This document shows positions 1 through 8,039 of a DNA stretch of 64,000 nucleotides, in pieces; position 1 is the first letter of the stretch, and each line of letters opens with the position of its first letter. The notes beneath the pieces are model-generated. The model was not told where the DNA came from. It did not search any database and saw only the letters and a list, made by a program, of their open reading frames with translations. The position numbers and the translations under genes were made by a program. This stretch comes from Streptomyces sp. CC208A (GTDB lineage: Bacteria > Actinomycetota > Actinomycetes > Streptomycetales > Streptomycetaceae). The DNA lies in contig NZ_JASCXN010000004.1 in assembly GCF_030010625.1 (NCBI RefSeq), forward strand, positions 293,124-357,123, written 5' to 3'.

Positions 1-1
1 C

Positions 2-931
2 GCGCTCGGCAGCCGCGTCGCCGACCACGGCGTCCCCGGCGTCCCCGAGCACGCCTTCGACGTCGCCTCCCGCCCCTCGGCGCTGCGCCTGCGCGAGCGC
101 CTGGACGCCCTGGGCGGGCGCCGCGAAGGCGGCCGCGTCCTGGTGGTCGGCGACGGCCTGACCGGCATCGAGACCGCCACCGAGATCGCCGAGTCCCGGC
201 CCGGCCTGTCGGTGACGCTGGTCGCGCGGGGCGAGCTGGGCGACCGGCTCTCCGACGGCGCCCGCGCCCACCTGCGCCGGGCCTGCGACCGCCTCGGCAT
301 CACCGTCCTGGAGCACACCCGCGTCGAAGCGGTCGAGGCGGCGCAGGTGCGGTGCGCCGACGGCACCGCCCTGGCGTCCGACGCGACCGTGTGGGCGGCC
401 GGCTTCGCGGCCGGCCCGGTCGCCTCCGCCAGTGGCCTCGACGTCACCGGGGACGGCCGGATCGTGGTCGACCGCCACATGCGGTCGGTCTCGCACCCGG
501 ACGTGTACGCCGCAGGTGACAGCGCCTACGTCATCGGCGACAACGGCCTGCCGCTGCCGATGTCCTGCGCCTCGGCCGGCTACACCGGCATGCAGGCCAC
601 GCACGCGATCATGAGCCGCCTGACCGGCCGCGAGGTCAAGAACACCAAGCTGGAGTACGTGGCCAACCACATCAGCCTCGGGCGGCGGGACGCGATCTTC
701 CAGCTGGTCGACGAGGAGGCGCGCGCGAAGCCGAAGTACCTGAGCGGCCGGAAGGCGGTACGGATCAAGGCGGCCATCCTCCGGATCTCGCTGTGGACCA
801 CCTCGCACCCGACCTTCGGCCTGCCCACCCGCAGGCACCGCGCGACGAGCACCACACCGGCTCCCGCCCCCGCGCCCACGCCCGCGCCTGTGGTCACGCC
901 CTCCGGAGCCCTTGAGCCCACCAAGGGGTAA
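2..931 (+). CDS. NAD(P)/FAD-dependent oxidoreductase, NDH-2-like (5' end outside window)
   Basis: The reading frame is open from the window edge, so the N-terminal FAD-binding part is missing. About 309 codons are visible. The segment opens just before a second Rossmann fold (VVGDGLTGIETA, residues 48-59 of the visible part), which in this family binds NAD(P)H. Further on VYAAGDSAYV is the typical second FAD contact of pyridine-nucleotide disulfide oxidoreductases. The family includes type II NADH dehydrogenases, which pass electrons from NADH to quinone at the membrane. The C-terminus ends in a Pro/Ala-rich low-complexity tail instead of a clear membrane anchor. I infer an NDH-2-like or ferredoxin-reductase-like enzyme; the electron acceptor cannot be told from this fragment. 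Confidence 0.8.
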   Translation, partial: ALGSRVADHGVPGVPEHAFDVASRPSALRLRERLDALGGRREGGRVLVVGDGLTGIETATEIAESRPGLSVTLVARGELGDRLSDGARAHLRRACDRLGITVLEHTRVEAVEAAQVRCADGTALASDATVWAAGFAAGPVASASGLDVTGDGRIVVDRHMRSVSHPDVYAAGDSAYVIGDNGLPLPMSCASAGYTGMQATHAIMSRLTGREVKNTKLEYVANHISLGRRDAIFQLVDEEARAKPKYLSGRKAVRIKAAILRISLWTTSHPTFGLPTRRHRATSTTPAPAPAPTPAPVVTPSGALEPTKG

Positions 932-935
932 TAGC

Positions 936-941
936 TAAGCT
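936..941 (+). promoter_or_regulatory. Candidate -10 element (TAAGCT) of a leaderless transcript
   Basis: TAAGCT fits the actinobacterial -10 pattern TANNNT and ends 6 nt before the ATG at 948. There is no Shine-Dalgarno sequence between them, so the acetyltransferase mRNA may begin at or next to its start codon. Confidence 0.4.
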
Positions 942-947
942 ATCCCT

Positions 948-1481
948 ATGCCCCTTACCTTCGAGGTCGATCCGGCGGTCGACCAGTCCCTGACCGACGG
1001 CGTCCTCGCCCTCTGGGCCGACGTGTCCAACGCGGGCGGCGCCGTCGGATTCGTCCCGCCCGTCACCCCGGCGGAGATCCGCCCCGCCCTCCTCAAGCAC
1101 CTCACCGGGATGACCCAGGGCACCACCCGGCTCCTGGTCGGGCGCGACGAGGAGGGGGAGATCGCCGCCACCGCCTTCCTCGTCCTCAACAGCCACCGCC
1201 TGATGACCCATTGGGTGTGGCTGTACACGGTGATGGTGCATCCGCGCCACCAGGGCAAGGGGTACGGTCTCGACCTCATGGCGGCCGTCGAGCACACCGC
1301 CCGTACCGCCCCCGGCTTCGAGGGGATCGAGGCCATCCGGCTCGGCGTCCGCGGCGGCACCGGCGTCGACTCCTTCTACGCGAAGGCCGGTTACAAGGAG
1401 GTCGGGCGCGTCCCCGGCGCCATCCGTGTGGGCCCCGGTGATGACCGCGACGACATCACCATGCTGCTGCCCCTGACCTGA
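948..1481 (+). CDS. GNAT family N-acetyltransferase
   Basis: A 177-residue protein with a C-terminal GNAT fold. The acetyl-CoA pyrophosphate loop is seen in MVHPRHQGKGYGLDLM (Q-G-K-G-Y-G, roughly residues 97-112), preceded by the usual beta-4 strand with WLYTVMV. Such enzymes move an acetyl group from acetyl-CoA to an amine on a small molecule, peptide or protein; the acceptor here is unknown. The length is normal for a single-domain GNAT. The gene stands alone, 16 bp after the oxidoreductase stop, and is followed by a perfect inverted repeat. The start at 948 is supported by the closely spaced -10-like hexamer and lack of any better start. Confidence 0.85.
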   Translation: MPLTFEVDPAVDQSLTDGVLALWADVSNAGGAVGFVPPVTPAEIRPALLKHLTGMTQGTTRLLVGRDEEGEIAATAFLVLNSHRLMTHWVWLYTVMVHPRHQGKGYGLDLMAAVEHTARTAPGFEGIEAIRLGVRGGTGVDSFYAKAGYKEVGRVPGAIRVGPGDDRDDITMLLPLT

Positions 1482-1510
1482 GCCGGCCCGCCTCGGTCTA
1501 CGCTGTCGCG

Positions 1511-1539
1511 CACCACGCGAAGTCGATCTTCGCGTGGTG
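1511..1539. repeat. Perfect 12-bp inverted repeat (terminator or operator)
   Basis: CACCACGCGAAG (1511-1522), loop TCGAT, CTTCGCGTGGTG (1528-1539). The stem is perfect and lies 29 bp after the acetyltransferase stop and 20 bp before the GTG of the next gene. There is no T-run after it, so it could be a Streptomyces-type terminator lacking a U-tract or a regulator site overlapping the downstream promoter. Confidence 0.6.
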
Positions 1540-1559
1540 TCGGACCCGTAGTCAGAGGA

Positions 1560-2789
1560 GTGATCCCGATCTTCGCATCTCCCCTTCCCCGTACAGGACT
1601 TCGCCGCATGGGCCTTCGCCGTATGGGCGCGGCCGTCCTCCTGGCCGGTGCCATGCTCCTGCCCGGCGCCGGCACCGCCGTCGCCGAGGACACCGTCCCG
1701 GTCGTCACCGGAGCGGTGTTCAACAACCCCAAGGGCACCGTGACGGAGCAGAACGCCGTCAAGGACCACATCATCAACGCGATCCGCCGGACCGAGTCCG
1801 GGCGGGTCATCCGCAGCGCCCTCTACGCCCTGAACGACCAGGCGTACACCGACGCCCTGGTGGCCGCCCACCAGAGGAACGTCAACGTCCGGGTGGTCCT
1901 GGACGTGAAGTACGCGGACTCGGCGGCCGCGAAGAACCTCATCTCGGCCCTCGGCAAGGACAAGACCGCCCGCTCCTGGGTCTACGTCTGCAAGAAGTAC
2001 CCCAGCAATCCCGACAGCACCATAGGCGGCTGCATCGCCACCGCGGACGACATCGACAAGCCGCGGAACCACAACAAGTTCTTCACGTTCTCCCGCACCG
2101 GCACGGTGGCGGGGGTCGAGGAGGACGTGGTCATCCAGACCTCCGCCAACCAGACCGCGCTCAACACCGCCAAGTACTGGAACAACGCCTACACCGTCGT
2201 CGGCAACACCGCCCTGTACACGGCCTACGTCGACTACTTCAACGACCTGGCCTCGGGCGTGAAGAACAGCAACTACTACACCACCGCCAAGGTCGGCACC
2301 GAGAAGTACTACTTCTTCCCGCAGGGCAGCGGTGACGTCGTCGTCGACATCCTCAAGAACGTCTCCTGCACCGGCAACACCACGGTCGGCACGCCCACCA
2401 GCCACCGCTCCATCGTGCGCGTGGCGGCCTTCGCGCTGCACCGCCCCGCGGTCGCGAACACCCTCGTCACGCTCGCGGGCCAGGGCTGCAGGATCGAGGT
2501 CGTCTACGCCGAGGGCAGCGCGGTCTCCACCCTCAAGGGCCGCGCCAACATCACGCTCAAGCAGCTGAACGCCGACGGTTACCTCGTCCATTCCAAGTAC
2601 CTGACGATCGAGGGCAACTACGCGGGCCACCCCGACACCAAGTGGACCTTCACCGGCTCCCACAACCTGGACGAGTCCTCCCTCACCGAGCAGGACGAGG
2701 CCATGATCCGTCTGGAGGGCGCGGCCCCTCACGACGCGTACGCGCGCAACTTCGCGATGCTGCTGAACTACGCCACGCCGGCGGTCTGA
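1560..2789 (+). CDS. Secreted phospholipase D-like (PLDc_2) protein
   Basis: A 409-residue protein with an N-terminal signal peptide: Arg-rich n-region with two Met-Gly-Leu/Ala-type repeats, a hydrophobic stretch near residues 24-36, and an Ala-x-Ala-like site before EDTVPVV. Two HKD-like motifs define the PLD superfamily: HNK at residues 171-173 and HSK at residues 344-346, about 170 residues apart as expected for the two half-sites of one active centre. The acidic third position of HxKxxxxD is Ser in the first and Glu in the second motif. The family hydrolyses phosphodiester bonds in phospholipids or nucleic acids. The GTG at 1560 has AGAGGA very close upstream; ATG at 1608 is an alternative start that still leaves a signal peptide. 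Confidence 0.8.
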   Translation: MIPIFASPLPRTGLRRMGLRRMGAAVLLAGAMLLPGAGTAVAEDTVPVVTGAVFNNPKGTVTEQNAVKDHIINAIRRTESGRVIRSALYALNDQAYTDALVAAHQRNVNVRVVLDVKYADSAAAKNLISALGKDKTARSWVYVCKKYPSNPDSTIGGCIATADDIDKPRNHNKFFTFSRTGTVAGVEEDVVIQTSANQTALNTAKYWNNAYTVVGNTALYTAYVDYFNDLASGVKNSNYYTTAKVGTEKYYFFPQGSGDVVVDILKNVSCTGNTTVGTPTSHRSIVRVAAFALHRPAVANTLVTLAGQGCRIEVVYAEGSAVSTLKGRANITLKQLNADGYLVHSKYLTIEGNYAGHPDTKWTFTGSHNLDESSLTEQDEAMIRLEGAAPHDAYARNFAMLLNYATPAV

Positions 2790-2861
2790 GCGGTCCGAGC
2801 GGTCCGAGCAGTCTGAACCCCGGGCGGGCCGACACCGTCGGCCCGCCCGGGCACGAAGCCG

Positions 2862-4025
2862 TCAGACCCGCATCGGCTGCGGCGACTCGCGCCGCCCCGC
2901 GTCCGGCCCCGGGTACTCGCGGATGATCTCGTACCGGGTGTTCCGCTCGACCGGCCGGAAACCGGCGTCGCGGATCAGCTCCAGCAGGTCCTCGCGGGTG
3001 AGCTTGTTCGGCGTGCCGTAGTTGTCGGCGTCGTGCGTGATCTTGTACTCGACCACCGAGCCGTCCATGTCGTCGGCGCCGTGCTGGAGCGCGAGCTGCG
3101 CGGTCTGGACGCCGTGCATGACCCAGAAGACCTTGACGTGCGGCACGTTGTCGAAGAGGAGCCGGGAGACCGCGAAGGTCTTCAGGGCCTCCGCGCCGGT
3201 CGCCATCGTCGTGCGCGCCTGGAGCCTGTTGCGTACCTTGCCGTCCTGCATGTCGACGAAGTCGTGCTGGTAGCGCAGCGGGATGAAGACCTGGAAGCCG
3301 CCGGTCTCGTCCTGGAGCTCGCGCAGCCGCAGCACGTGGTCGACGCGGTGGCGCGGCTCCTCGATGTGCCCGTACAGCATCGTCGAGGGGGTCTTCAGGC
3401 CCTTCTCGTGGGCGAGGCGGTGGATCCGGGACCAGTCCTCCCAGTGGGTGCGGTGGTCCACGATGTGCTGCCGGACCTCCCAGTCGAAGATCTCGGCGCC
3501 GCCGCCGGTCAGCGACTCCAGGCCGGCCTCGATCAGCTCGTCGAGGATCTCGGAGGCCGAGAGGCCGCTGATCGTCTCGAAGTGGTGGATCTCGGTGGCG
3601 GTGAAGGCCTTGAGGGAGACGTTCGGCAGGGCCTTCTTCAGCTCGGAGAGGGAGCGCGGGTAGTACCGCCAGGGCAGGTTGGGGTGGAGCCCGTTGACGA
3701 TGTGCAGCTCGGTGAGGTTCTCGCTCTCCATCGCCTTGGCGAGGCGGACCGCCTCCTCGATGCGCATCGTGTACGCGTCCTTCTCGCCCGGCTTGCGCTG
3801 GAACGAGCAGTAGGCGCAGGAGGCGGTGCAGACGTTGGTCATGTTCAGATGCCGGTTGACATTGAAGTGGACCACGTCGCCGTTCTTGCGGGTCCTGACC
3901 TCGTGGGCCAGTCCGCCGAGCCAGGCAAGGTCGTCGGACTCGTAGAGGGCGATGCCGTCCTCGCGGCTCAGCCGTTCACCGTCCCGGACCTTCTGCTCCA
4001 GCTCACGCTTGAGCCCCGCGTCCAT
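2862..4025 (-). CDS. mqnE: Aminofutalosine synthase MqnE (radical SAM)
   Basis: A 387-residue radical SAM enzyme. The cluster-binding triad CTASCAYC (Cys 66, 70 and 73) follows the segment NRHLNMTN typical of the MqnC/MqnE/CofG-H group. MqnE joins the chorismate-derived enolpyruvyl benzoate to adenosine, making aminofutalosine, an early step of the futalosine route to menaquinone. The identity rests on strong overall match to remembered Streptomyces MqnE, including the GGGAEIFDWEVR and YKITHDADNYGTPNKLTREDLL regions. ATG 4025 is preferred over an upstream ATG at 4073 because GGGAGG lies 7-8 nt before it. It lies downstream of the AsnC gene and the ubiX/ubiA/ubiD-like genes of the same pathway. 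Confidence 0.93.
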   Translation of the reverse strand: MDAGLKRELEQKVRDGERLSREDGIALYESDDLAWLGGLAHEVRTRKNGDVVHFNVNRHLNMTNVCTASCAYCSFQRKPGEKDAYTMRIEEAVRLAKAMESENLTELHIVNGLHPNLPWRYYPRSLSELKKALPNVSLKAFTATEIHHFETISGLSASEILDELIEAGLESLTGGGAEIFDWEVRQHIVDHRTHWEDWSRIHRLAHEKGLKTPSTMLYGHIEEPRHRVDHVLRLRELQDETGGFQVFIPLRYQHDFVDMQDGKVRNRLQARTTMATGAEALKTFAVSRLLFDNVPHVKVFWVMHGVQTAQLALQHGADDMDGSVVEYKITHDADNYGTPNKLTREDLLELIRDAGFRPVERNTRYEIIREYPGPDAGRRESPQPMRV

Positions 4026-4080
4026 ACGGTCGCCTCCCATGTATCCGAATCCGACGAAATCAGGCTCACCCACCGTACTC

Positions 4081-4536
4081 TCAGACCTCTTCCGGCAGGT
4101 CCCCGACCCGGTTCTCCCACTTGGTGGAGAGGACGATCGTGGTGCGCGTGCGGGAGACGCCCTTGGTGCCGGAGAGGCGGCGGATCGTCTTCTCCAGGCC
4201 GTCGACGTCGCTGGCGCGGACCTTGAGCATGTAGGAGTCGTCGCCGGCGATGAACCAGCAGTCCTCGATCTCGGCGAGGTCCTTCAGGCGGCGGGCCACG
4301 TCCTCGTGGTCGGCGGCGTCGGAGAGCGAGATGCCGATGAGGGCGGTGACGCCCAGGCCGAGGGAGGCGGCGTCCACGGTGGCGCGGTAGCCGGTGATGA
4401 CCCCGGCCGCCTCCAGGCGGTTGATGCGGTCGGTGACGGAGGGGCCGGAGAGCCCGACGAGCCGTCCCAGCTCGGCGTACGAGGCGCGGCCGTTCTCGCG
4501 CAGGGCCTGGATGAGCTGCCTGTCCACGGCGTCCAT
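4081..4536 (-). CDS. Lrp/AsnC family transcriptional regulator
   Basis: About 151 residues: an N-terminal AsnC-type helix-turn-helix (MDAVDRQLIQALRENGR through SVTDRINRLEAAGVI) followed by the RAM/AsnC effector-binding domain. Such proteins form octamers that sense amino acids or small ligands. It sits between ubiX-like and mqnE, so control of menaquinone genes is plausible but inferred only from position. GGAAGG lies 10 nt before the ATG at 4536; an ATG at 4554 would add six residues. It is 55 bp upstream of mqnE on the same strand, suggesting cotranscription. Confidence 0.85.
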   Translation of the reverse strand: MDAVDRQLIQALRENGRASYAELGRLVGLSGPSVTDRINRLEAAGVITGYRATVDAASLGLGVTALIGISLSDAADHEDVARRLKDLAEIEDCWFIAGDDSYMLKVRASDVDGLEKTIRRLSGTKGVSRTRTTIVLSTKWENRVGDLPEEV

Positions 4537-4574
4537 AGGTATACGACCTTCCATTGTCCAGCGGTACCGCAAGT

Positions 4575-4591
4575 TTAGGTATAGAATCTAA
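4575..4591. promoter_or_regulatory. Candidate operator in the asnC / small-ORF divergent region
   Basis: TTAG and CTAA half sites flank an A/T-rich core (GTATAGAAT) in a divergent intergenic region that is otherwise GC-rich. AsnC-type proteins often bind A/T-rich dyads beside their own gene. TAGAAT inside it could also serve as a -10 for the small plus-strand gene. Weak evidence. Confidence 0.25.
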
Positions 4592-4660
4592 GGCATGCAG
4601 GGCAGTCGCCCTGCGAATCTTTCAACAGATCAAAGACGATCTTTCAGGAGTGAGAACACC

Positions 4661-4786
4661 GTGTACACGATCGAGATGGCCTACGCCCGTATGCGCGAGC
4701 TGCAGGACCTGGCCAACCGCTCGCGTGCCCACCAGTCCGCCCCCGCCTCGAAGCGCGCCCACAAGAAGGCCGCGAAGAAGCGCTAA
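4661..4786 (+). CDS. Small basic hypothetical protein
   Basis: A 41-residue ORF starting VYTIEMAYARMRELQDL and ending in a Lys/Ala/Arg-rich tail. AGGAG ends 10 nt before the GTG at 4661, which fits better than the longer reading from 4595. It looks like a small conserved actinobacterial protein: an amphipathic helix followed by a nucleic-acid-like basic tail. Its stop overlaps the stop of the convergent ubiX-like gene by 4 bp. It is divergent from asnC. Function unknown. Confidence 0.55.
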   Translation: MYTIEMAYARMRELQDLANRSRAHQSAPASKRAHKKAAKKR

Positions 4787-5502
4787 CCGGCACGGGACGC
4801 TCCCCCGGGACGCTCCCTCCGGAAGGCCCCCTCGGGCCCTCCCCCGGACGCTCCCCCGAGCTCTCCCCGCCACCGGCGGTACAGCTCGTGCGGCACCCCC
4901 GCCGCGTCGAGCACCCGCCCCGCGACGAAGTCCACCAGCTCCTGGATGTGCGTCGCCCCCGCGTAGAACGCCGGAGAGGCGGGCAGCACCACGGCGCCCG
5001 CCTCGTCCAGCGCCACCATCTGCTTCAGCGTCTGCCCGCTCAGCGGGGTCTCCCGCACCGCGACCACCAGCGGCCGCCGCTCCTTGAGCGTCACGCTCGC
5101 CGCCCGCTGCAGCAGGTCCTTCGAAAGCCCCAGCGCGATCCCCGCCACGGCGGCCGTCGACGCCGGCACGACCAGCATCCCCTTGGCCGGGTACGACCCC
5201 GAGGACGGCCCCGCCGCCAGATCGCCGGCCGGCCAGTACCTCACCGCGCCGACGTCCGCGTCGAAGGCGTCCGGCTTCCCGTCCGCCCCCCGCGCCAGCC
5301 AGGCCGCCAGGTCCTCCCGCCAGTACGCGTCCCGGAACGCGATCCCCGTCTCGTCGAGCAGCGTCAGCCGCGAGGCCCGCGAGACCACCAGGTCGACGCT
5401 CTCCCCCGCGGCGAGCAGCCCCCTCAGCACGGAAGCGGCGTACGGCGTCCCCGACGCCCCGGAGACCCCCACGATCCAGGGGATGCGCTTGCCGTCGTTC
5501 AT
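4783..5502 (-). CDS. ubiX: UbiX-like flavin prenyltransferase
   Basis: A 239-residue flavoprotein. The N-terminal VGVSGASGTPYAASVL carries the FMN phosphate-binding loop of the UbiX/Pad1 family, and the PASTAAVAGIALGLSKDLLQRAA and RETPLSGQTL segments line the flavin and prenyl-phosphate sites. UbiX attaches dimethylallyl phosphate to FMN to make prenyl-FMN, the cofactor of UbiD decarboxylases. The presence of a ubiD-like gene in the same cluster supports this role in late menaquinone synthesis. It starts 10 bp after the ubiA-like stop. The C-terminal 25 residues are a Gly/Arg-rich extension not typical of the core fold. Confidence 0.9.
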   Translation of the reverse strand: MNDGKRIPWIVGVSGASGTPYAASVLRGLLAAGESVDLVVSRASRLTLLDETGIAFRDAYWREDLAAWLARGADGKPDAFDADVGAVRYWPAGDLAAGPSSGSYPAKGMLVVPASTAAVAGIALGLSKDLLQRAASVTLKERRPLVVAVRETPLSGQTLKQMVALDEAGAVVLPASPAFYAGATHIQELVDFVAGRVLDAAGVPHELYRRWRGELGGASGGGPEGAFRRERPGGASRAG

Positions 5503-5509
5503 GGCGCCG

Positions 5510-5515
5510 AGCCTA
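5510..5515 (-). promoter_or_regulatory. Possible internal -10 (TAGGCT) before ubiX-like gene
   Basis: On the minus strand TAGGCT is followed by 7 nt and then the ATG at 5502. It overlaps the TAG stop of the upstream prenyltransferase. This could allow a leaderless internal transcript, or be chance, since the gene is also placed for readthrough. Confidence 0.25.
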
Positions 5516-6415
5516 GAGGGTGAGCCCGCGGACCAGCAGGTCGAGCAGGGCGCAGAGGAAGAGGGAGATGCCGATGAAACCGTTGGTCGTGAAGAACGCC
5601 CGGTTCAGGCGCGACAGGTCGTGCGGCTTCACGATCGAGTGCTCGTAGCAGAAGGCCGCGGCCACGATCACCAGGCCGATCCAGAAGAACAGCCCCGCGC
5701 CGGTGACCAGGGCGTACCAGACGAGCAGCCCGGTGGTCACGACCGCCGAGGCCCGCGCGCCCCACAGCGCCGCCGGGATGCCGAAGCGGGCCGGCACCGA
5801 CATCACGCCCTGCGCCCGGTCCGCCTGCACGTCCTGGCAGGCGAAGATCAGGTCGAAGCCGCCGATCCAGATGCCGACCGCGAGCCCCAGGATCACCGCG
5901 TCCCACGACCACTCCCCGGTCACCGCGAGCCAGGCGCCGATCGGCCCGATGGCCTGGGCGAGGCCGAGGATGGCGTGCGGGAAGTTCGTGAACCGCTTGC
6001 CGTACGGGTAGACCACCATCGGGATGACGGCCAGCGGCGCGAGCGCCAGGCAGAGCGGGTTGAGCAGCGCGGCGGCGCCGAGGAAGACGACGACCGCGAT
6101 CCCGGCCCCGGTCCACGCCGACCGCACCGACACCGCGCCCGTGACCAGCTCCCGGCCGGCGGTCCGCGGATTACGCGCGTCGATCTCCCGGTCGATGATC
6201 CGGTTGCAGGCCATCGCGAAGGTCCGCAGGCCCACCATGCAGACGGTGACGAGGAAGAGCGTCCACCAGTGGATCCTCCTGTCGAGCTGGAACATCGCGG
6301 TGAGGGAGGCGATGTAGGCGAAGGGCAGCGCGAAGACCGAGTGCTCGATCATCACGAGCCGCAGGAACGCCCTCGTACGCCCCGGCTGAGCGCCCGGGAC
6401 GGCGGCGGTGGCCAT
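5513..6415 (-). CDS. mqnP: UbiA family prenyltransferase, menaquinone (futalosine pathway) MqnP
   Basis: About 300 residues with many hydrophobic segments, an integral membrane prenyltransferase. The first Asp-rich motif is NRIIDREID (Asn 72, Asp 76 and Asp 80 counting from the GTG at 6418), the second QDVQAD (Asp 196 and Asp 200). Both bind Mg-diphosphate of the polyprenyl donor. The family adds a polyprenyl chain to an aromatic ring; here the likely acceptor is a dihydroxynaphthoate intermediate. ATG 6415 directly follows an alternative GTG at 6418. It lies between ubiD-like and ubiX-like genes on the same strand. Confidence 0.88.
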   Translation of the reverse strand: MATAAVPGAQPGRTRAFLRLVMIEHSVFALPFAYIASLTAMFQLDRRIHWWTLFLVTVCMVGLRTFAMACNRIIDREIDARNPRTAGRELVTGAVSVRSAWTGAGIAVVVFLGAAALLNPLCLALAPLAVIPMVVYPYGKRFTNFPHAILGLAQAIGPIGAWLAVTGEWSWDAVILGLAVGIWIGGFDLIFACQDVQADRAQGVMSVPARFGIPAALWGARASAVVTTGLLVWYALVTGAGLFFWIGLVIVAAAFCYEHSIVKPHDLSRLNRAFFTTNGFIGISLFLCALLDLLVRGLTL

Positions 6416-6497
6416 CACAGCCCGTACTCCGGATCACCCTCGCGGAGGCGGGGAAACCCCGGCTCCGCGCCGTCCGAGCCCGTCATGCCGCGTCCCC

Positions 6498-7949
6498 TCA
6501 CAGCCCGTACTCCTTCCAACGGCGGTCCACCAGGGCCGCCGTCGCCGGGTCCGACTCCACCATGTCCGGCCAGCCGCCGTCCCGGGTGTAGCCCTCCTCC
6601 GGCAGCTTCCTCGTCGCGTCGATGCCCGCCTTGCCGCCCCAGAACTGCTGGTAGGAGGCGTGGTCGAGGTGGTCGACGGGCCCCTCGACGACGGTCAGGT
6701 CGCGGGCGTAGTCGGTGTTCCCGAGCGCCCGCCAGGCCACCTCGTGCAGGTCGTGCACGTCGCAGTCCTTGTCGACCACGACGATCAGCTTGGTCAGCGA
6801 CATCATGTGGGCGCCCCAGATGGCGTGCATGACCTTCTGCGCGTGCTTCGGGTACTTCTTGTCGATCGAGACGATCGCGCAGTTGTGGAAGCCGCCCGAC
6901 TCCGGCAGGTGGTAGTCGACGATGTCCGGCACGATGATCTTGAGGAGCGGCAGGAAGAAACGCTCCGTCGCACGCCCGAGCGGACCGTCCTCGGTCGGCG
7001 GCCGGCCGACCACGATCGACTGGAGCAGCGGCCGCTTCCGCATCGTCACGCAGTCGATCCTCAGGGCCGGGAAGGGCTCCTGCGGGGTGTAGAAGCCGGT
7101 GTGGTCGCCGAAGGGCCCCTCCGGCAGCATCTCGCCCGGCTCCAGCCAGCCCTCGATCACGACCTCGGCCTGCGCCGGGACCTGGAGCGGCACGGTCTTG
7201 CAGTCGACCATCTCGATCCGCTTGCCCTGCACGAAGCCGGCGAAGAGGTACTCGTCGATGTCGCCGGGCAGCGGCGCGGTGGAGGCGTACGTCACGGCCG
7301 GCGGGCAGCCGAAGGCGATGGCGACCGGCAGCCGCTCGCCGCGCTCGGCGGCCACCGCGTAGTGGTTCCGGCTGTCCTTGTGGATCTGCCAGTGCATGCC
7401 GATGGTGCGCTTGTCGTGCCGCTGGAGCCGGTAGAGGCCCAGGTTCCGCACGCCCGTCTCCGGGTGCCTGGTGTGGGTGAGCCCCAGGTTGAAGAAGGAG
7501 CCGCCGTCCTTCGGCCAGGTGAAGAGCGCGGGCAGCTTGTCGAGGTCGACGTCGTCACCGGTGAGGACGACCTCCTGCACGGGAGCGTCCTTCACCTTCT
7601 TCGGCGGCACGTGGACCATCGAGCCCAGCTTGCCGAAGGCCTCCCGGACACCGACGAAGCCGTGCGGCAGCTCCGGCTTCAGAAGACCGCCGATCTTCTC
7701 GCTGATCTCCTCGTACGACTTCAGGCCGAGCGCCTTGAGCAGCCGCCGGTCCGTGCCGAACACGTTCATCGCGAGGGGCATGGCGGACCCCTTCACGTTC
7801 TCGAAGAGGAGCGCGGGCCCTCCCGCCTTGTTCACCCGGTCGACGATCTCCCCGACCTCCAGGTACGGATCGACTTCGGCCTTGATGCGCTTGAGGTCGC
7901 CTTCGCGCTCGAGCGCCCTGAGCAGCGAGCGGAGATCGTCGTAAGCCAT
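6498..7949 (-). CDS. UbiD-family menaquinone biosynthesis decarboxylase
   Basis: A 483-residue UbiD-type enzyme. Typical features include the LLFENVKGSAMPLAMNVFGT stretch near the N-terminus, the E-x-P-x-G-D-H-T-G-F catalytic segment (EGPFGDHTGFYTP), and a C-terminal DKDCDVHDLHEVAWRA region. UbiD enzymes use prenyl-FMN, supplied by UbiX, to decarboxylate aromatic acids reversibly. In Streptomyces this subgroup (the SCO4490 type) works late in the futalosine menaquinone pathway, after prenylation. It is the first gene of the minus-strand cluster, and its ATG follows GATACT by 7 nt with no Shine-Dalgarno sequence, suggesting a leaderless transcript. Confidence 0.92.
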   Translation of the reverse strand: MAYDDLRSLLRALEREGDLKRIKAEVDPYLEVGEIVDRVNKAGGPALLFENVKGSAMPLAMNVFGTDRRLLKALGLKSYEEISEKIGGLLKPELPHGFVGVREAFGKLGSMVHVPPKKVKDAPVQEVVLTGDDVDLDKLPALFTWPKDGGSFFNLGLTHTRHPETGVRNLGLYRLQRHDKRTIGMHWQIHKDSRNHYAVAAERGERLPVAIAFGCPPAVTYASTAPLPGDIDEYLFAGFVQGKRIEMVDCKTVPLQVPAQAEVVIEGWLEPGEMLPEGPFGDHTGFYTPQEPFPALRIDCVTMRKRPLLQSIVVGRPPTEDGPLGRATERFFLPLLKIIVPDIVDYHLPESGGFHNCAIVSIDKKYPKHAQKVMHAIWGAHMMSLTKLIVVVDKDCDVHDLHEVAWRALGNTDYARDLTVVEGPVDHLDHASYQQFWGGKAGIDATRKLPEEGYTRDGGWPDMVESDPATAALVDRRWKEYGL

Positions 7950-7956
7950 ACGGGCA

Positions 7957-7962
7957 AGTATC
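7957..7962 (-). promoter_or_regulatory. Candidate -10 (GATACT) for the menaquinone cluster
   Basis: On the minus strand GATACT ends 7 nt before the ATG at 7949, the position expected for a leaderless promoter. No ribosome-binding site is present. Confidence 0.35.
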
Positions 7963-8039
7963 GGTCACCGGCTAGGCTGGACCTGTCACCGGGGCCGACT
8001 CGACGCGCCCCCGCCACCGCTTCCAGGGGGCTTTTCCAC

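Noticed and set aside
894..2732. A 612-codon open frame on the minus strand
   Set aside because: It is antisense to the acetyltransferase and PLD-like genes, with composition (Val/Gly/Asp/Arg-rich) typical of reverse-frame shadows in GC-rich DNA.
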